DNA of 64,000 bases, from positions 1,054,001 through 1,118,000 of the forward strand of contig NZ_AQGV01000015.1 in NCBI RefSeq assembly GCF_014858725.1, in the 5' to 3' direction. The DNA comes from Pseudoalteromonas aurantia 208 (lineage in GTDB: Bacteria > Pseudomonadota > Gammaproteobacteria > Enterobacterales > Alteromonadaceae). The translations under genes were made by a program, and so were the position numbers. This document shows positions 28,695 to 37,443 of the stretch, piece after piece. The notes beneath the pieces are model-generated. The model ran no database searches. It was given only the letters and a program-made list of their open reading frames with translations, and was not told where the DNA came from. Position 1 is the first letter of the stretch. Each line of letters opens with the position of its first letter.

Positions 28695-30035
28695 ATGGAT
28701 GATAAAATGCGGTTAATACTGAAATGTTTGCTGGTCGTTGCTTCGTTGCTTAGCTTGAAGGTACTGAGTTATGAGCCACAATTGACTGTGGAGCAGTGTG
28801 CACGATTTAATCAAGAAGCCGCGAACATTCAGCTATTAATTAAAACGGCATCTGGGGTACAGCATCGTCAGTTATCCAATCGAGCGGGGCGTTTAAAAGA
28901 ACGCATAGAGGTATTCTGCCAAAACCCCACCGAACTTGAATCACAAATTGTTGTTGCTTTAAAAGTACCTGTAAAGTTGGCAATTTCGGGGCAAGCACAA
29001 ACCGAGAATAATGCCCACTCTCAATTATCAAGTTATCGTGACCAACGAAAACAACAAGCATGGCAACGTTTTTATCAACGACCACCGCACTGCGATTCCT
29101 ATAAAAATAATATGGCGGAGTTAGTTCGTTGTAGTGATGAGCAAGCAGCACAAAAATTACTTTTTGAACGACAGTGGGCAATACGTCACCCTGTGAAAAC
29201 CGCTTTTACGACAGAACCAAAACATGCGGAACAAGAGCAAAAGATCAGTGATGTCATTAATACCCACACTAAAGTAGTAAAAGCCTCAAAGCCTAAAGTG
29301 GACCTTCGGGATCCGAGCTTATACGTCTCATCAGTCTCTAAAGTTGAAGATATATCTTCAGGGTTTATACCTTTATGGCAGTATATTGGGGAGTATGTTA
29401 TTGCGGTTATATTATTGCTGGTATTTTTGTTTGTTATAAAGTTGACGAGCCCTTATATCACCAGAATGGCCAAACGACACTTTAGTGATCACTACCTAAA
29501 ATCGACATTAAGAAAAGGGCTTCTAAAAACGCATTACAGTTTGCATCATAATTTGATGTTGCCAACCGCAAATGGCAACATCAAACTAGATCAAGTCATT
29601 ACTTCCAAACACGGGGTGTTTTTAATTGTTAGCCAATCTCAACTGGGTGATGTATATGCAGACAGGCATTCAGAAACATGGATAGAGAGAAATAAAAAAC
29701 ATGAAGCGCATTTCACCAACCCGTTAAAATGTTTGGATCAACGTTTAAGTTTGTTGAGAGAGCTGATAGGTCTTGACGATGAAGTGATAGGCTTAATTGT
29801 TTTTAATCAGGAGGTGACATTTAAAACCCCAACGCCTGCAGAAGTATGTTTATTGGCTCAATTGATTAATCGTATTGACTGTTACCAAAGTAACGTGTTG
29901 GATGTTGCGAAGGTGGAAAAAATAAACCGCTTATTGATTGCGTATTCAGCAAGTAACACAGGAACTGTTGCCAAAAAGCCAGATGATGAATCGAAACCAC
30001 TTACCACCGAGTCTTTAAGTAACACCGCCGAGTAG
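28695..30035 (+). CDS. Membrane protein with degenerate NERD (nuclease-related) domain
   Basis: 446 aa. A signal-like N-terminus (start at 28695 or, more like a signal peptide, at the Met 12 bases later) is followed by a charged region with five Cys, a transmembrane helix near 230-250 (YVIAVILLLVFLFVIKLTS) and a NERD-type domain near 290-390: NIKLDQVITSKHGVFLIVSQ then FTNPLKCLDQRLSLLRELIG. In active NERD domains the strand after GVF(V/L)I carries E-x-K; here it reads V-S-Q, so both catalytic residues are replaced. The fold is probably kept for binding. It lies 84 bp after the WD40 lipoprotein pair in the same direction. Confidence 0.6.
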   Translation: MDDKMRLILKCLLVVASLLSLKVLSYEPQLTVEQCARFNQEAANIQLLIKTASGVQHRQLSNRAGRLKERIEVFCQNPTELESQIVVALKVPVKLAISGQAQTENNAHSQLSSYRDQRKQQAWQRFYQRPPHCDSYKNNMAELVRCSDEQAAQKLLFERQWAIRHPVKTAFTTEPKHAEQEQKISDVINTHTKVVKASKPKVDLRDPSLYVSSVSKVEDISSGFIPLWQYIGEYVIAVILLLVFLFVIKLTSPYITRMAKRHFSDHYLKSTLRKGLLKTHYSLHHNLMLPTANGNIKLDQVITSKHGVFLIVSQSQLGDVYADRHSETWIERNKKHEAHFTNPLKCLDQRLSLLRELIGLDDEVIGLIVFNQEVTFKTPTPAEVCLLAQLINRIDCYQSNVLDVAKVEKINRLLIAYSASNTGTVAKKPDDESKPLTTESLSNTAE

Positions 30036-30104
30036 CATAAAACCTCATCATTACAATTTACTATGGGGTAGTTACATACATATCAATGTAAATACACATG
30101 AGTT

Positions 30105-30132
30105 TGATAATTAATATTATTTAAAATAATAT
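30105..30132 (+). promoter_or_regulatory. Fur-like site and palindrome before the second PepSY gene
   Basis: TGATAATTAATATTA (30105-30119) matches 12 of 14 informative bases of the 7-1-7 Fur model TGATAAT-n-ATTATCA. It overlaps a perfect palindrome with 9-bp arms, ATATTATTT (30114-30122) and AAATAATAT (30124-30132). The site is 37 bp before the chosen start codon. Confidence 0.55.
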
Positions 30133-30168
30133 GTTGTGATAATTGCAATGTATAGGGTGAATGTGTTT

Positions 30169-31302
30169 ATGACTAAAAAGCAGCTATTTAAGCTTCATAG
30201 TTGGGTCGGTTTGTTGTGTTTACTGCCATTTTTATTGATTTGCTTGACTGGCAGTCTTTTGGTTTTTAAAACAGAGATTGACCGTATTTTACTGCCTGAT
30301 GAAACAGTTGTTTTTGCTTCAGAAGAACGCATGCTAGAAGATGACTTGCTTATCGCTGTGCGTCAACAATTGCCAGAGTATGAGTTGGGGAGCTGGGAAC
30401 TGCTCGGTAATAATGGCGAGGCAGATCGAATATATTTAATTAAAAAAGGCACAAATATTTGGTTTAAAGCCCATTTGAACCCCTACACTGGCAAGGTTCT
30501 AAGTACACCTGAGCATTTACATCACTACTTGACCGACTGGTTAGTAGAGTTACATTACACATTATTACTCAATGATATTGATGGACTTGATGAGCACCTA
30601 GGGACTGCATTCACCAGTATTTTTGCACTGTTTCTAATTTTTTTAGGCATCTCAGGTTTAGTCATTTATCGGCAGTTTTGGAAAAGAGTACTGACACTGC
30701 GCTGGGATCAGCGTTTGTTGGTTGTATTAAGCGATATTCATAAAATGGTTGGCACATTATCGTCACCAGTATTACTCATTTTAGGTGTGACGGGTGGTTA
30801 CTACAATATCTCTATTTATATTCATGAATGGCAAGAGCATCAACAGCGGCCAGAACATCATATTATGCAAAAGCGTCTCTATGTTGATGACGTTAGCATC
30901 ACAGAGATGGTTGTCACAGCACCGGACTATGTAGCTGGCTTCAAGACTACCTACATTTTATTTCCGACAGAACCAAATCAAAATATTACCTTATTTGGAC
31001 AAGTTCCGACATCTAACCCGTTACTGAGTGACTATGGCAGTATGGTGACGTTTGATAGCCAAACAGGGCAATATCTAAGCCGCTATGACATTCGTGAGCA
31101 GGGTTTTGTCACTGTGATGATTGATACATTTCGTAAACTACACTTTGGTAATTTCGCGGGGTTGGCCAGTAAAATTATATACAGTATTGTTGGATTAGCA
31201 CCAATTCTCTTGGGTATTACGGGGCTATATTTATGGTACTCCCGCCGACGCAAACGCATAAAACAGCGGACTAAAACCAAGCTTGCTTCACTCTATTCAT
31301 AG
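30169..31302 (+). CDS. PepSY-associated membrane protein (iron-siderophore reductase-like)
   Basis: 377 aa from the ATG at 30169, chosen for its TAGGGTGA ribosome binding region and because it begins directly with the family opening KKQLFKLHSWVGLLCLLPFL; earlier starts at 30136 (GTG) and 30148 are possible. Four membrane helices (about 12-35, 155-175, 195-220 and 345-365) surround two periplasmic PepSY-like regions. Conserved His in LHSWVG, LHYTLLL, SDIHKMVG and KLHFGNF could bind haem, as in related reductases. The gene precedes a siderophore receptor and carries a Fur-like site, so a role in ferric-siderophore use is likely. Confidence 0.8.
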   Translation: MTKKQLFKLHSWVGLLCLLPFLLICLTGSLLVFKTEIDRILLPDETVVFASEERMLEDDLLIAVRQQLPEYELGSWELLGNNGEADRIYLIKKGTNIWFKAHLNPYTGKVLSTPEHLHHYLTDWLVELHYTLLLNDIDGLDEHLGTAFTSIFALFLIFLGISGLVIYRQFWKRVLTLRWDQRLLVVLSDIHKMVGTLSSPVLLILGVTGGYYNISIYIHEWQEHQQRPEHHIMQKRLYVDDVSITEMVVTAPDYVAGFKTTYILFPTEPNQNITLFGQVPTSNPLLSDYGSMVTFDSQTGQYLSRYDIREQGFVTVMIDTFRKLHFGNFAGLASKIIYSIVGLAPILLGITGLYLWYSRRRKRIKQRTKTKLASLYS

Positions 31303-31456
31303 AGCTGATGTGCAAATAAGCGTTGAGGTGACGTTTTTGTTATAGGTATACGAATTTAAGACGATGTTATTGATGTTTCTAGAATGTGTAGAAGGTAATT
31401 ATTTATTCCAAAAGGGATTTATATTTCGATATACAATAACAAAGTAAACATTTATA

Positions 31457-31489
31457 AAACACAAATGAGAGTTGTTATCATTTGTGTTT
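31457..31489 (+). promoter_or_regulatory. Fur-like box within a 12-bp inverted repeat
   Basis: AAACACAAATGA (31457-31468) and TCATTTGTGTTT (31478-31489) are perfect inverted repeats with 9 bp between them. Inside lies TGAGAGT-T-GTTATCA (31466-31480), matching 11 of 14 bases of the 7-1-7 Fur model. The site is about 67 bp before the siderophore receptor start codon. The outer arms exceed a normal Fur box and could bind a second factor. Confidence 0.6.
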
Positions 31490-31555
31490 GTTGCTAATAT
31501 GCGCCTCCTATTTTTGAGGTAACCACCTCTTGTTGCAGTATTTTTAGGAGTTTGT

Positions 31556-34015
31556 ATGCAACCTTCGCGTTTTGGTTTTGGTGTGAGTTCACTGGCTATA
31601 TCTGTTCAGTTAGCTTTATTTGGCAGTGTCGCAGTTTCTGCAAACGTTATTGCACAAGAGGAGACAGCCAACGAACAAAGTGTTGAACGTATCAGTGTAT
31701 ACGGCCGTCATAATCAGCTTATTTTAGACTCTGGCACCGCCACAAAATCAAATATGGCTTTGATGCAAACACCAGCAGCGGTTGTTGTGGTAGATAAATC
31801 ACTATTGTTAGATCAAGCCGCGCTCACTTTGCAAGACGCTGTTCGCAATGTGAGTGGTTTATCACAAGCAGGTAACAACTATGGCGTTGGTGACAACCTG
31901 ATATTACGTGGACTCGGGGTGAGTTATACGTATGACGGCATGTACGGAGGCGCAGACTTAGGTAATAGTTTTAACCCAACGCGCACGTTGAGTAATGTTG
32001 AAAGCATCGAGGTCTTAAAAGGGCCGGCTACTGGATTGTATGGTATTGGTGCCGCGGGTGGTGTAATAAACCTTGTTGAAAAAAAGCCCTTGGATATAGA
32101 ACAGTATGAAATTAAAGCGACGGCAGGTGCCTGGAATACATACGGTGTGATGATTGATGCAAGTAATGTGCTCTCTGAAAAATGGGCATACCGTTTCGTT
32201 GCTAACCATGACAGTACGGATGGTTTTAGAAGTTTAGGGTCCGAACGTAATGAGATATATGCCTCATTGAGTTTTGAACCCAATGATAAACATCGTTTGT
32301 TACTGTCGACTGCATACATAGATGATGAAGTACAAATTGACTCAGTGGGTGATCCGGTAAGGATTTTAAATTGGGATAGCATTGAAGGTAACCCTGGTGT
32401 TGTTACGGCAGGTATGCTGCCCAATGACACCAATGCAGATGGTGATGATAAGTTAGGTATTAAATTAACACAGTCACAACGTATTGAACTTGCCAATTCA
32501 ATTTCTGCATCTGATGGGTTACATCCTTTTGATTTAGGGTCTGGTAACTTAATTTCACCGTTGTCAAAGCCTAACCAAGGTGAAGAAAAACGCGTGAAAC
32601 TTCGTCATGATTGGTACTTTGATAATTCGTCAAGTTTTACACAACAACTGTTATATCGAGAATACGACTCTAACTTTATTCGTCAGACCGGTGCGTACAA
32701 TTATGTGTATTGGGAACGCTATGGTGAAATTAATGCTGATCCGCGCGCACCGTTATTAGTCGGTGACACGGTTTATCCGTACGCAGCACGACGCCAAGAA
32801 TACAGAAAACAAATCGCCAGTGAGAAAACATGGCAATATTTTGCTGACTTAAAATTGAGTTGGAATTTCGGTTCAGTGGTTGGTGAGCACTTAGTCAGTG
32901 CAAACTATGAAAGCCGTGATATGGCTTATAAAAGCTGGTCAATATATGACGAAGATGGCACGGGTGAAGGTAAAAATGCATTGCCTTACATTTTAGATAT
33001 TCGCAATCCGAACTGGCCAACGGGTGCATTTGAAGATTATAGCCCTACGTTACGAAGCAATTATGACAAAAAACTCACAGCGTATGGGATCAGCGCTCAG
33101 GAAGTTTTGTACGTCACTGATGAATTAACGGTCCGCTTAGGCGCAGCCCATACAAAGGTAGAGCAAAAATATCAACATAAAGGGACTGACCGCACTCCAG
33201 GGATCAGTGATGAAATTGATACCAGTGACAGTGGTTTTACCTTTAATGCGGGGGCCAATTACCAGTTTACTGAGCAGCTTGCCGCATTTATTAACGTTGC
33301 GAAAGGTCGTACCGCCTATAGTGTGTTGGGTAGTTTGATTGATACCAGCGCGCCCAGATATGAAAATGAAGAGAATCGACCAGATTCAGAGTCTGAATCA
33401 ATCGATTTAGGTGTGCGCTTTACCGCATTAGATGAAGACTTGATTGGATCGGTGGTTTGGTTTGATACGCGTCGTACGAACCTTCGTTATAATAATGAGC
33501 AATTTAACGATAATCCAGATGATGCAGAGTATAATATTGATGTGCCGCAGTACTTTTATGATGATGAAAACAAATCAGACGGAGTCGAAGTAGACATCAA
33601 TTTGGCGATTAATGATGTATTGAGTATGAATGTGAATGCCACTTGGCAAGATGCGGTTGAGATTCGAAGCAATAAAGCATCAGGTCAAAGAAAAGGGATC
33701 CCAGAGAAGTTAGGGAGCATATGGCTAAATTATGATTTAGCATTAGCGCAATTAAACGCACCCTTAAAGGTCAGTTTAGGAGCAAGCTATATTGGTGAGC
33801 GTACAATTAACGCTGCTAATTTTGGATTACCAACATCGACCATTGGTAGCTATACGCGTTGGGATGCAGCGGTTGCATATCATACTGAAACATACTCACT
33901 TAGGTTAAATTTAGAAAATTTAACGGATGAAAAATATTATGCTAAAGCACTCTTTTTAGGTGGTTTACCAGGAAATGAACGAAACGTTAAATTCACAGCA
34001 AGCTATACATTTTAA
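31556..34015 (+). CDS. TonB-dependent siderophore receptor
   Basis: 819 aa. Signal peptide (cleavage near ANVIAQE), TonB box region ERISVYGRH, a plug with LQDAVRNVSGLSQAGNNYGV, the siderophore-receptor hallmark NLILRGLGVSYTYDGMY and VESIEVLKGPATGLYGIGAA, and a long barrel ending VKFTASYTF. Length and plug sequence fit the FhuA/FoxA-like siderophore receptor group. It is 253 bp after the PepSY gene and has its own Fur-like palindrome, so the two may be separately or jointly iron-regulated. A strong terminator lies at 34057. The siderophore cannot be named from sequence. Confidence 0.9.
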   Translation: MQPSRFGFGVSSLAISVQLALFGSVAVSANVIAQEETANEQSVERISVYGRHNQLILDSGTATKSNMALMQTPAAVVVVDKSLLLDQAALTLQDAVRNVSGLSQAGNNYGVGDNLILRGLGVSYTYDGMYGGADLGNSFNPTRTLSNVESIEVLKGPATGLYGIGAAGGVINLVEKKPLDIEQYEIKATAGAWNTYGVMIDASNVLSEKWAYRFVANHDSTDGFRSLGSERNEIYASLSFEPNDKHRLLLSTAYIDDEVQIDSVGDPVRILNWDSIEGNPGVVTAGMLPNDTNADGDDKLGIKLTQSQRIELANSISASDGLHPFDLGSGNLISPLSKPNQGEEKRVKLRHDWYFDNSSSFTQQLLYREYDSNFIRQTGAYNYVYWERYGEINADPRAPLLVGDTVYPYAARRQEYRKQIASEKTWQYFADLKLSWNFGSVVGEHLVSANYESRDMAYKSWSIYDEDGTGEGKNALPYILDIRNPNWPTGAFEDYSPTLRSNYDKKLTAYGISAQEVLYVTDELTVRLGAAHTKVEQKYQHKGTDRTPGISDEIDTSDSGFTFNAGANYQFTEQLAAFINVAKGRTAYSVLGSLIDTSAPRYENEENRPDSESESIDLGVRFTALDEDLIGSVVWFDTRRTNLRYNNEQFNDNPDDAEYNIDVPQYFYDDENKSDGVEVDINLAINDVLSMNVNATWQDAVEIRSNKASGQRKGIPEKLGSIWLNYDLALAQLNAPLKVSLGASYIGERTINAANFGLPTSTIGSYTRWDAAVAYHTETYSLRLNLENLTDEKYYAKALFLGGLPGNERNVKFTASYTF

Positions 34016-34056
34016 ATTGTAGAGATAAAAAATAGCGAACAATACGGTTAATTGAT

Positions 34057-34084
34057 AAAGCCCTGATAGTGATATCAGGGCTTT
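34057..34084. terminator. Strong bidirectional hairpin terminator
   Basis: AAAGCCCTGATA (34057-34068) and TATCAGGGCTTT (34073-34084) form a perfect 12-bp stem with a GTGA loop. It lies between the ends of two convergent genes, 42 bp after the siderophore receptor and 4 bp from the stop of the AraC regulator. A and T runs within the stem ends give weak tails on both strands. Confidence 0.85.
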
Positions 34085-34087
34085 GTG

Positions 34088-34957
34088 TTATCTGACTAAA
34101 CAATTAATATTAGTCAGTAAGTCCACGGGGGCGGTGTCTTTTAAGTCATTTAGATATTCTTCAAATGGTGGGAAGTCAACCAGCTCTAGGCCACTTTGCG
34201 GCAGCCATTGTCCAAAAAGCCAATCATACGGTTTTTCCAGCTCCGCATAATCACCTTTAAACAATAAACTCACACAATTGCCTGCGGGCACCGTTACGAC
34301 TTTTAATTGTGAGCCTAGTTGTTCTGCTTCATCAGGTGCAATACTGATGCAGGCAAGTGATGTGAGCTGTGATTGTTCAACAGATTTTGGATCATCGTAG
34401 TATAAACCAAAAAACCGTGTTGCTTCATTGATGAGGTTATGGGCGCCAGCAATAACGGTCAATTTTTCAAACGCTTGGCCAATTTTCATATAATCACCAT
34501 GGTGTTCAAGACCTATGAGCATGATTTCTGGCGTGGTGTGCTGCTGTATATTAAACATAAACGGATACTCTTTCTTTGATAAAGGATAAAACGCAGAGTG
34601 GTCAACCAAGGGTGTACTTCGTAACTTTCTATACACGTCAGGTGTTTGACCATAGTGTTTGCTAAAAGCGCGGTTAAAGGCGGCAACACTGCCGTATTGT
34701 ACTTTTGCGGCAATTTCAGCTTGACTCATATCACTACGTAGTAACATTACAGAAGCTTTTTGTAGGCGCATTCTCCTAACGGTTACATTAACAGGTTCAC
34801 CCGCAAACTCACGGTAAATACGATGAAAATGATAGGCCGACATACATGCTCGATCTGCCAATGTATTCACATCAAGATCCTTATTTATGTTGTCATACAT
34901 ATAATCAATCACGCTCAGAAGTCGTTGTTGATAATGGTTACGTGTGATGGCTTTCAT
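34088..34957 (-). CDS. AraC-family regulator with GyrI-like effector domain
   Basis: 289 aa. Residues 8-110 are the AraC two-HTH domain (DVNTLADRACMSAYHFHRIY and AEIAAKVQYGSVAAFNRAFS), and 130-285 form a GyrI-like small-molecule binding domain (EIMLIGLEHHGDYMKIGQAF near 145, then LKVVTVPAGNCVSLLFKGDY near 222). The order HTH first, ligand domain last, is that of Rob/SbmC-like regulators, often controlling drug efflux. It is convergent with the siderophore receptor and shares a terminator with it. Ligand unknown. Confidence 0.85.
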   Translation of the reverse strand: MKAITRNHYQQRLLSVIDYMYDNINKDLDVNTLADRACMSAYHFHRIYREFAGEPVNVTVRRMRLQKASVMLLRSDMSQAEIAAKVQYGSVAAFNRAFSKHYGQTPDVYRKLRSTPLVDHSAFYPLSKKEYPFMFNIQQHTTPEIMLIGLEHHGDYMKIGQAFEKLTVIAGAHNLINEATRFFGLYYDDPKSVEQSQLTSLACISIAPDEAEQLGSQLKVVTVPAGNCVSLLFKGDYAELEKPYDWLFGQWLPQSGLELVDFPPFEEYLNDLKDTAPVDLLTNINCLVR

Positions 34958-35202
34958 GTCATGCTCCGTAATATCGTATTGCGAGTAAATCTATATAAAT
35001 GTACTTGCTTATGCAATGGTGGTTACTTTATGCGATATTGAATTGATAATGTTTGCTTTCTTTCAACATGATTCTTTTGTATTGCCATTTGAAATTGATT
35101 TGTAAACATGGGGGATCTGGCATAAAGTTAATTGAGCTGAATGCAATAGTCCTAACATGTTCATGCTGTGTTGCTGTCGTTCACTGTAGCCAGGCTAATT
35201 AT

Positions 35203-37041
35203 ATGAGAAGTGTATTTCAACAATCACGATTAAGCGTGTGTCATACCCTGTTGTATGTCATAGTTTTTTTTATGTGTTTGCACGTTAATGCAGGTCAACC
35301 AAAGTACGATTTAACGCAAGGTGGGGCAGGAATAAGTCGAAGTTTTTCATATGTTGAAACCTCAGATGTGGCGACGTTTGATTATGTATCTACCGCGAAA
35401 GAGCTAAAATGGCAACCACACCATAAAGATAATCTGAATTTGGGAATTACGCAGGGAACATACTGGTTTCGACACACTTTCTCTCTTCATGGTAATACAC
35501 CGCAGGATGTCATGTTTGAAGTAAGCTACCCTTTACTAGATGATTTACAGTTATTTATTGAACATGATGGAAAGATATCCTCTTATCAGTTGGGGGATCA
35601 GCAACCCTTCTCAAATCGTCCGATAAAACATCGCTTTTTCTTGATCCCTTTTGTTATTCGACCACATGAAAACGTTCAGTTATACGCTCGCTTGAAAACA
35701 TCCAGTGTGATGATATTACCGGTAAAACTGTGGAAGTTTTCAGACTTCACACAAAGGAACCAGATAAATACCCTTATATTAGGGGCATATTTTGGGTTGA
35801 TGTCTTTGTTGTTTGTTTACGTTTTTTCTTGTGCGGTGATCACACGCAAGCATGTTTATGGATATTATCTTGGTTATATTTCAAGTATGACGTTGTTATT
35901 GTGTAATTTATCGGGCTTAAGTTTTCAGTATTTTTGGCCTAATAGTATTTGGTGGAATGGACAGTCGAGTATTTTTATTCTGTACATTATTGTTCTTTTT
36001 GGCATTTTATTTAGTCGTAATTTACTTGTTATAGAGCACGCTTACCCTAAGTTTAATCGGTTTTTACGGTATCTGACTGTTGCCGTTGGGATGATGGCAA
36101 TAGCGTCACTCGCACTACCGTATGAACTTATTTTGGCACCGACCATTTATTTTAGCATGGCATGTTGTGTACTTGGACTGGTAATAGGCTACCTGAGAGT
36201 TAAAGATGGCTTAGAAGTGGCTAAGTTTTATAGTATCGCTTGGGGAGGGGCGTTATTTGGTGGGTTAGTTTTGGTCGGTACTAAAATAAGTTTAGTGCCT
36301 TTTAACTGGTTTACTGAGCATGCGCTGATGTTTGGAATAAGCTTTGAGATCTTATGTTTATCGTTTGCAATCGCAAAAAGTTTGCAAATTGAGCGCAAAG
36401 AGAAAATTGCCTTGAAAGACTCGTTAATGACACATTTAGCGAATGCCAAAGACACCTTAGAGCAGCAAGTATTACAACGCACTGCTGAACTTGAAAAGGC
36501 AAATATACAGTTAATGCAATCCTCTATAACAGATGCTTTAACCGGAGTAGCGAATCGTCGACGGTTAGATGAATTTTTAGATGTAGAATATGCACGCGCG
36601 GTTCGGTTTAACTATCCGATATGCTTGTTAATGATAGATGTTGATTATTTTAAGCGCGTAAATGATCAATATGGGCATCAAGTTGGCGATACATGCTTGA
36701 AGCTGATTGCAGAGCTTATTTCCAATGAAATAACTCGAGTCGGCGACTTAGTCGCCCGTTACGGTGGTGAGGAGTTCTGTATTGTTTTACCTTATACCCA
36801 TGAATTAGATGGTGCAAATATAGCGCAAAAAATTAGAGAAAGTATTGCTGCTCAGCCCATAATGAGCAGCGCAGGCGCTATTGAATTAACAATCAGTATT
36901 GGAGTCGCAGGCCATCAGCCAGACTGCAATATGCCGCTTACGCAACTTGAACTGGCTGATAAGGCATTATATACCGCAAAGAGAAACGGGCGAAACCAAG
37001 TTGTGATGGCCAGTGAGATGCATGAAATTAAACTGAGGTAA
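35203..37041 (+). CDS. Diguanylate cyclase with 7TM-DISM sensor module
   Basis: 612 aa from the ATG at 35203, chosen because it begins a signal sequence (MRSVFQQSRLSVCHTLLYVI); a start at 35053 would add 50 residues of poor character. Order: periplasmic DISMED2-type beta domain (about 45-175), seven membrane helices (about 185-385), a coiled coil (395-450) and a GGDEF domain (455-610). The active site is intact, RYGGEEF, and the RxxD inhibitory site (RVGD) lies five residues before it, so it probably makes c-di-GMP under product inhibition. The last chromosomal gene before the integron cassette array, whose first attC-like sequence starts about 30 bp after its stop. Confidence 0.85.
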   Translation: MRSVFQQSRLSVCHTLLYVIVFFMCLHVNAGQPKYDLTQGGAGISRSFSYVETSDVATFDYVSTAKELKWQPHHKDNLNLGITQGTYWFRHTFSLHGNTPQDVMFEVSYPLLDDLQLFIEHDGKISSYQLGDQQPFSNRPIKHRFFLIPFVIRPHENVQLYARLKTSSVMILPVKLWKFSDFTQRNQINTLILGAYFGLMSLLFVYVFSCAVITRKHVYGYYLGYISSMTLLLCNLSGLSFQYFWPNSIWWNGQSSIFILYIIVLFGILFSRNLLVIEHAYPKFNRFLRYLTVAVGMMAIASLALPYELILAPTIYFSMACCVLGLVIGYLRVKDGLEVAKFYSIAWGGALFGGLVLVGTKISLVPFNWFTEHALMFGISFEILCLSFAIAKSLQIERKEKIALKDSLMTHLANAKDTLEQQVLQRTAELEKANIQLMQSSITDALTGVANRRRLDEFLDVEYARAVRFNYPICLLMIDVDYFKRVNDQYGHQVGDTCLKLIAELISNEITRVGDLVARYGGEEFCIVLPYTHELDGANIAQKIRESIAAQPIMSSAGAIELTISIGVAGHQPDCNMPLTQLELADKALYTAKRNGRNQVVMASEMHEIKLR

Positions 37042-37067
37042 ATGGCGACTTTCATTGGTATGAATTG

Positions 37068-37176
37068 AGTGGCTACGTTTGATTAATGGGGTATTAAGGT
37101 TTGGCCGTGAATGTCTGCTTTGTGCTAGAAACGGATCATCAGCATAACTCATTTCTGCCCCATTATGCGTTAGACC
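37068..37176 (+). other. attC-like site at the left edge of the cassette array
   Basis: The right end reads ATGCGTTAGAC, a good R' box (GTTAGAC at 37169-37175). AATGGGG (37085-37091) pairs with CCCCATT (37158-37164), and the outer GGCTACG (37071-37077) partly pairs with CGTTAG. Size (about 109 bp) is normal for attC. The left R'' box is degenerate. The 37170-37368 stretch that follows has no gene and may be an empty or decayed cassette. Confidence 0.4.
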
Positions 37177-37443
37177 TTTTACTCATTCATATCGTGTTAA
37201 CGTGGTTTTGGATTAGTTTTAATTATGGTTCACTCTTGCTTCTTGCTACCAACTTTTAAAGTAAAAAAGTATTACCATAATAATGACACCACATGCATAA
37301 AAGAAGTATTATCGTCTAGTTTTTTAGTCATTATGCTGCGTGTAAGTAAGAATGCTTATTAATATACAGTTAACTGGCATGCTGAAATGTGCATCGCAGG
37401 TATAGATAAGTACATATAAAAAAGACTAAGTGAGGATAATTAA

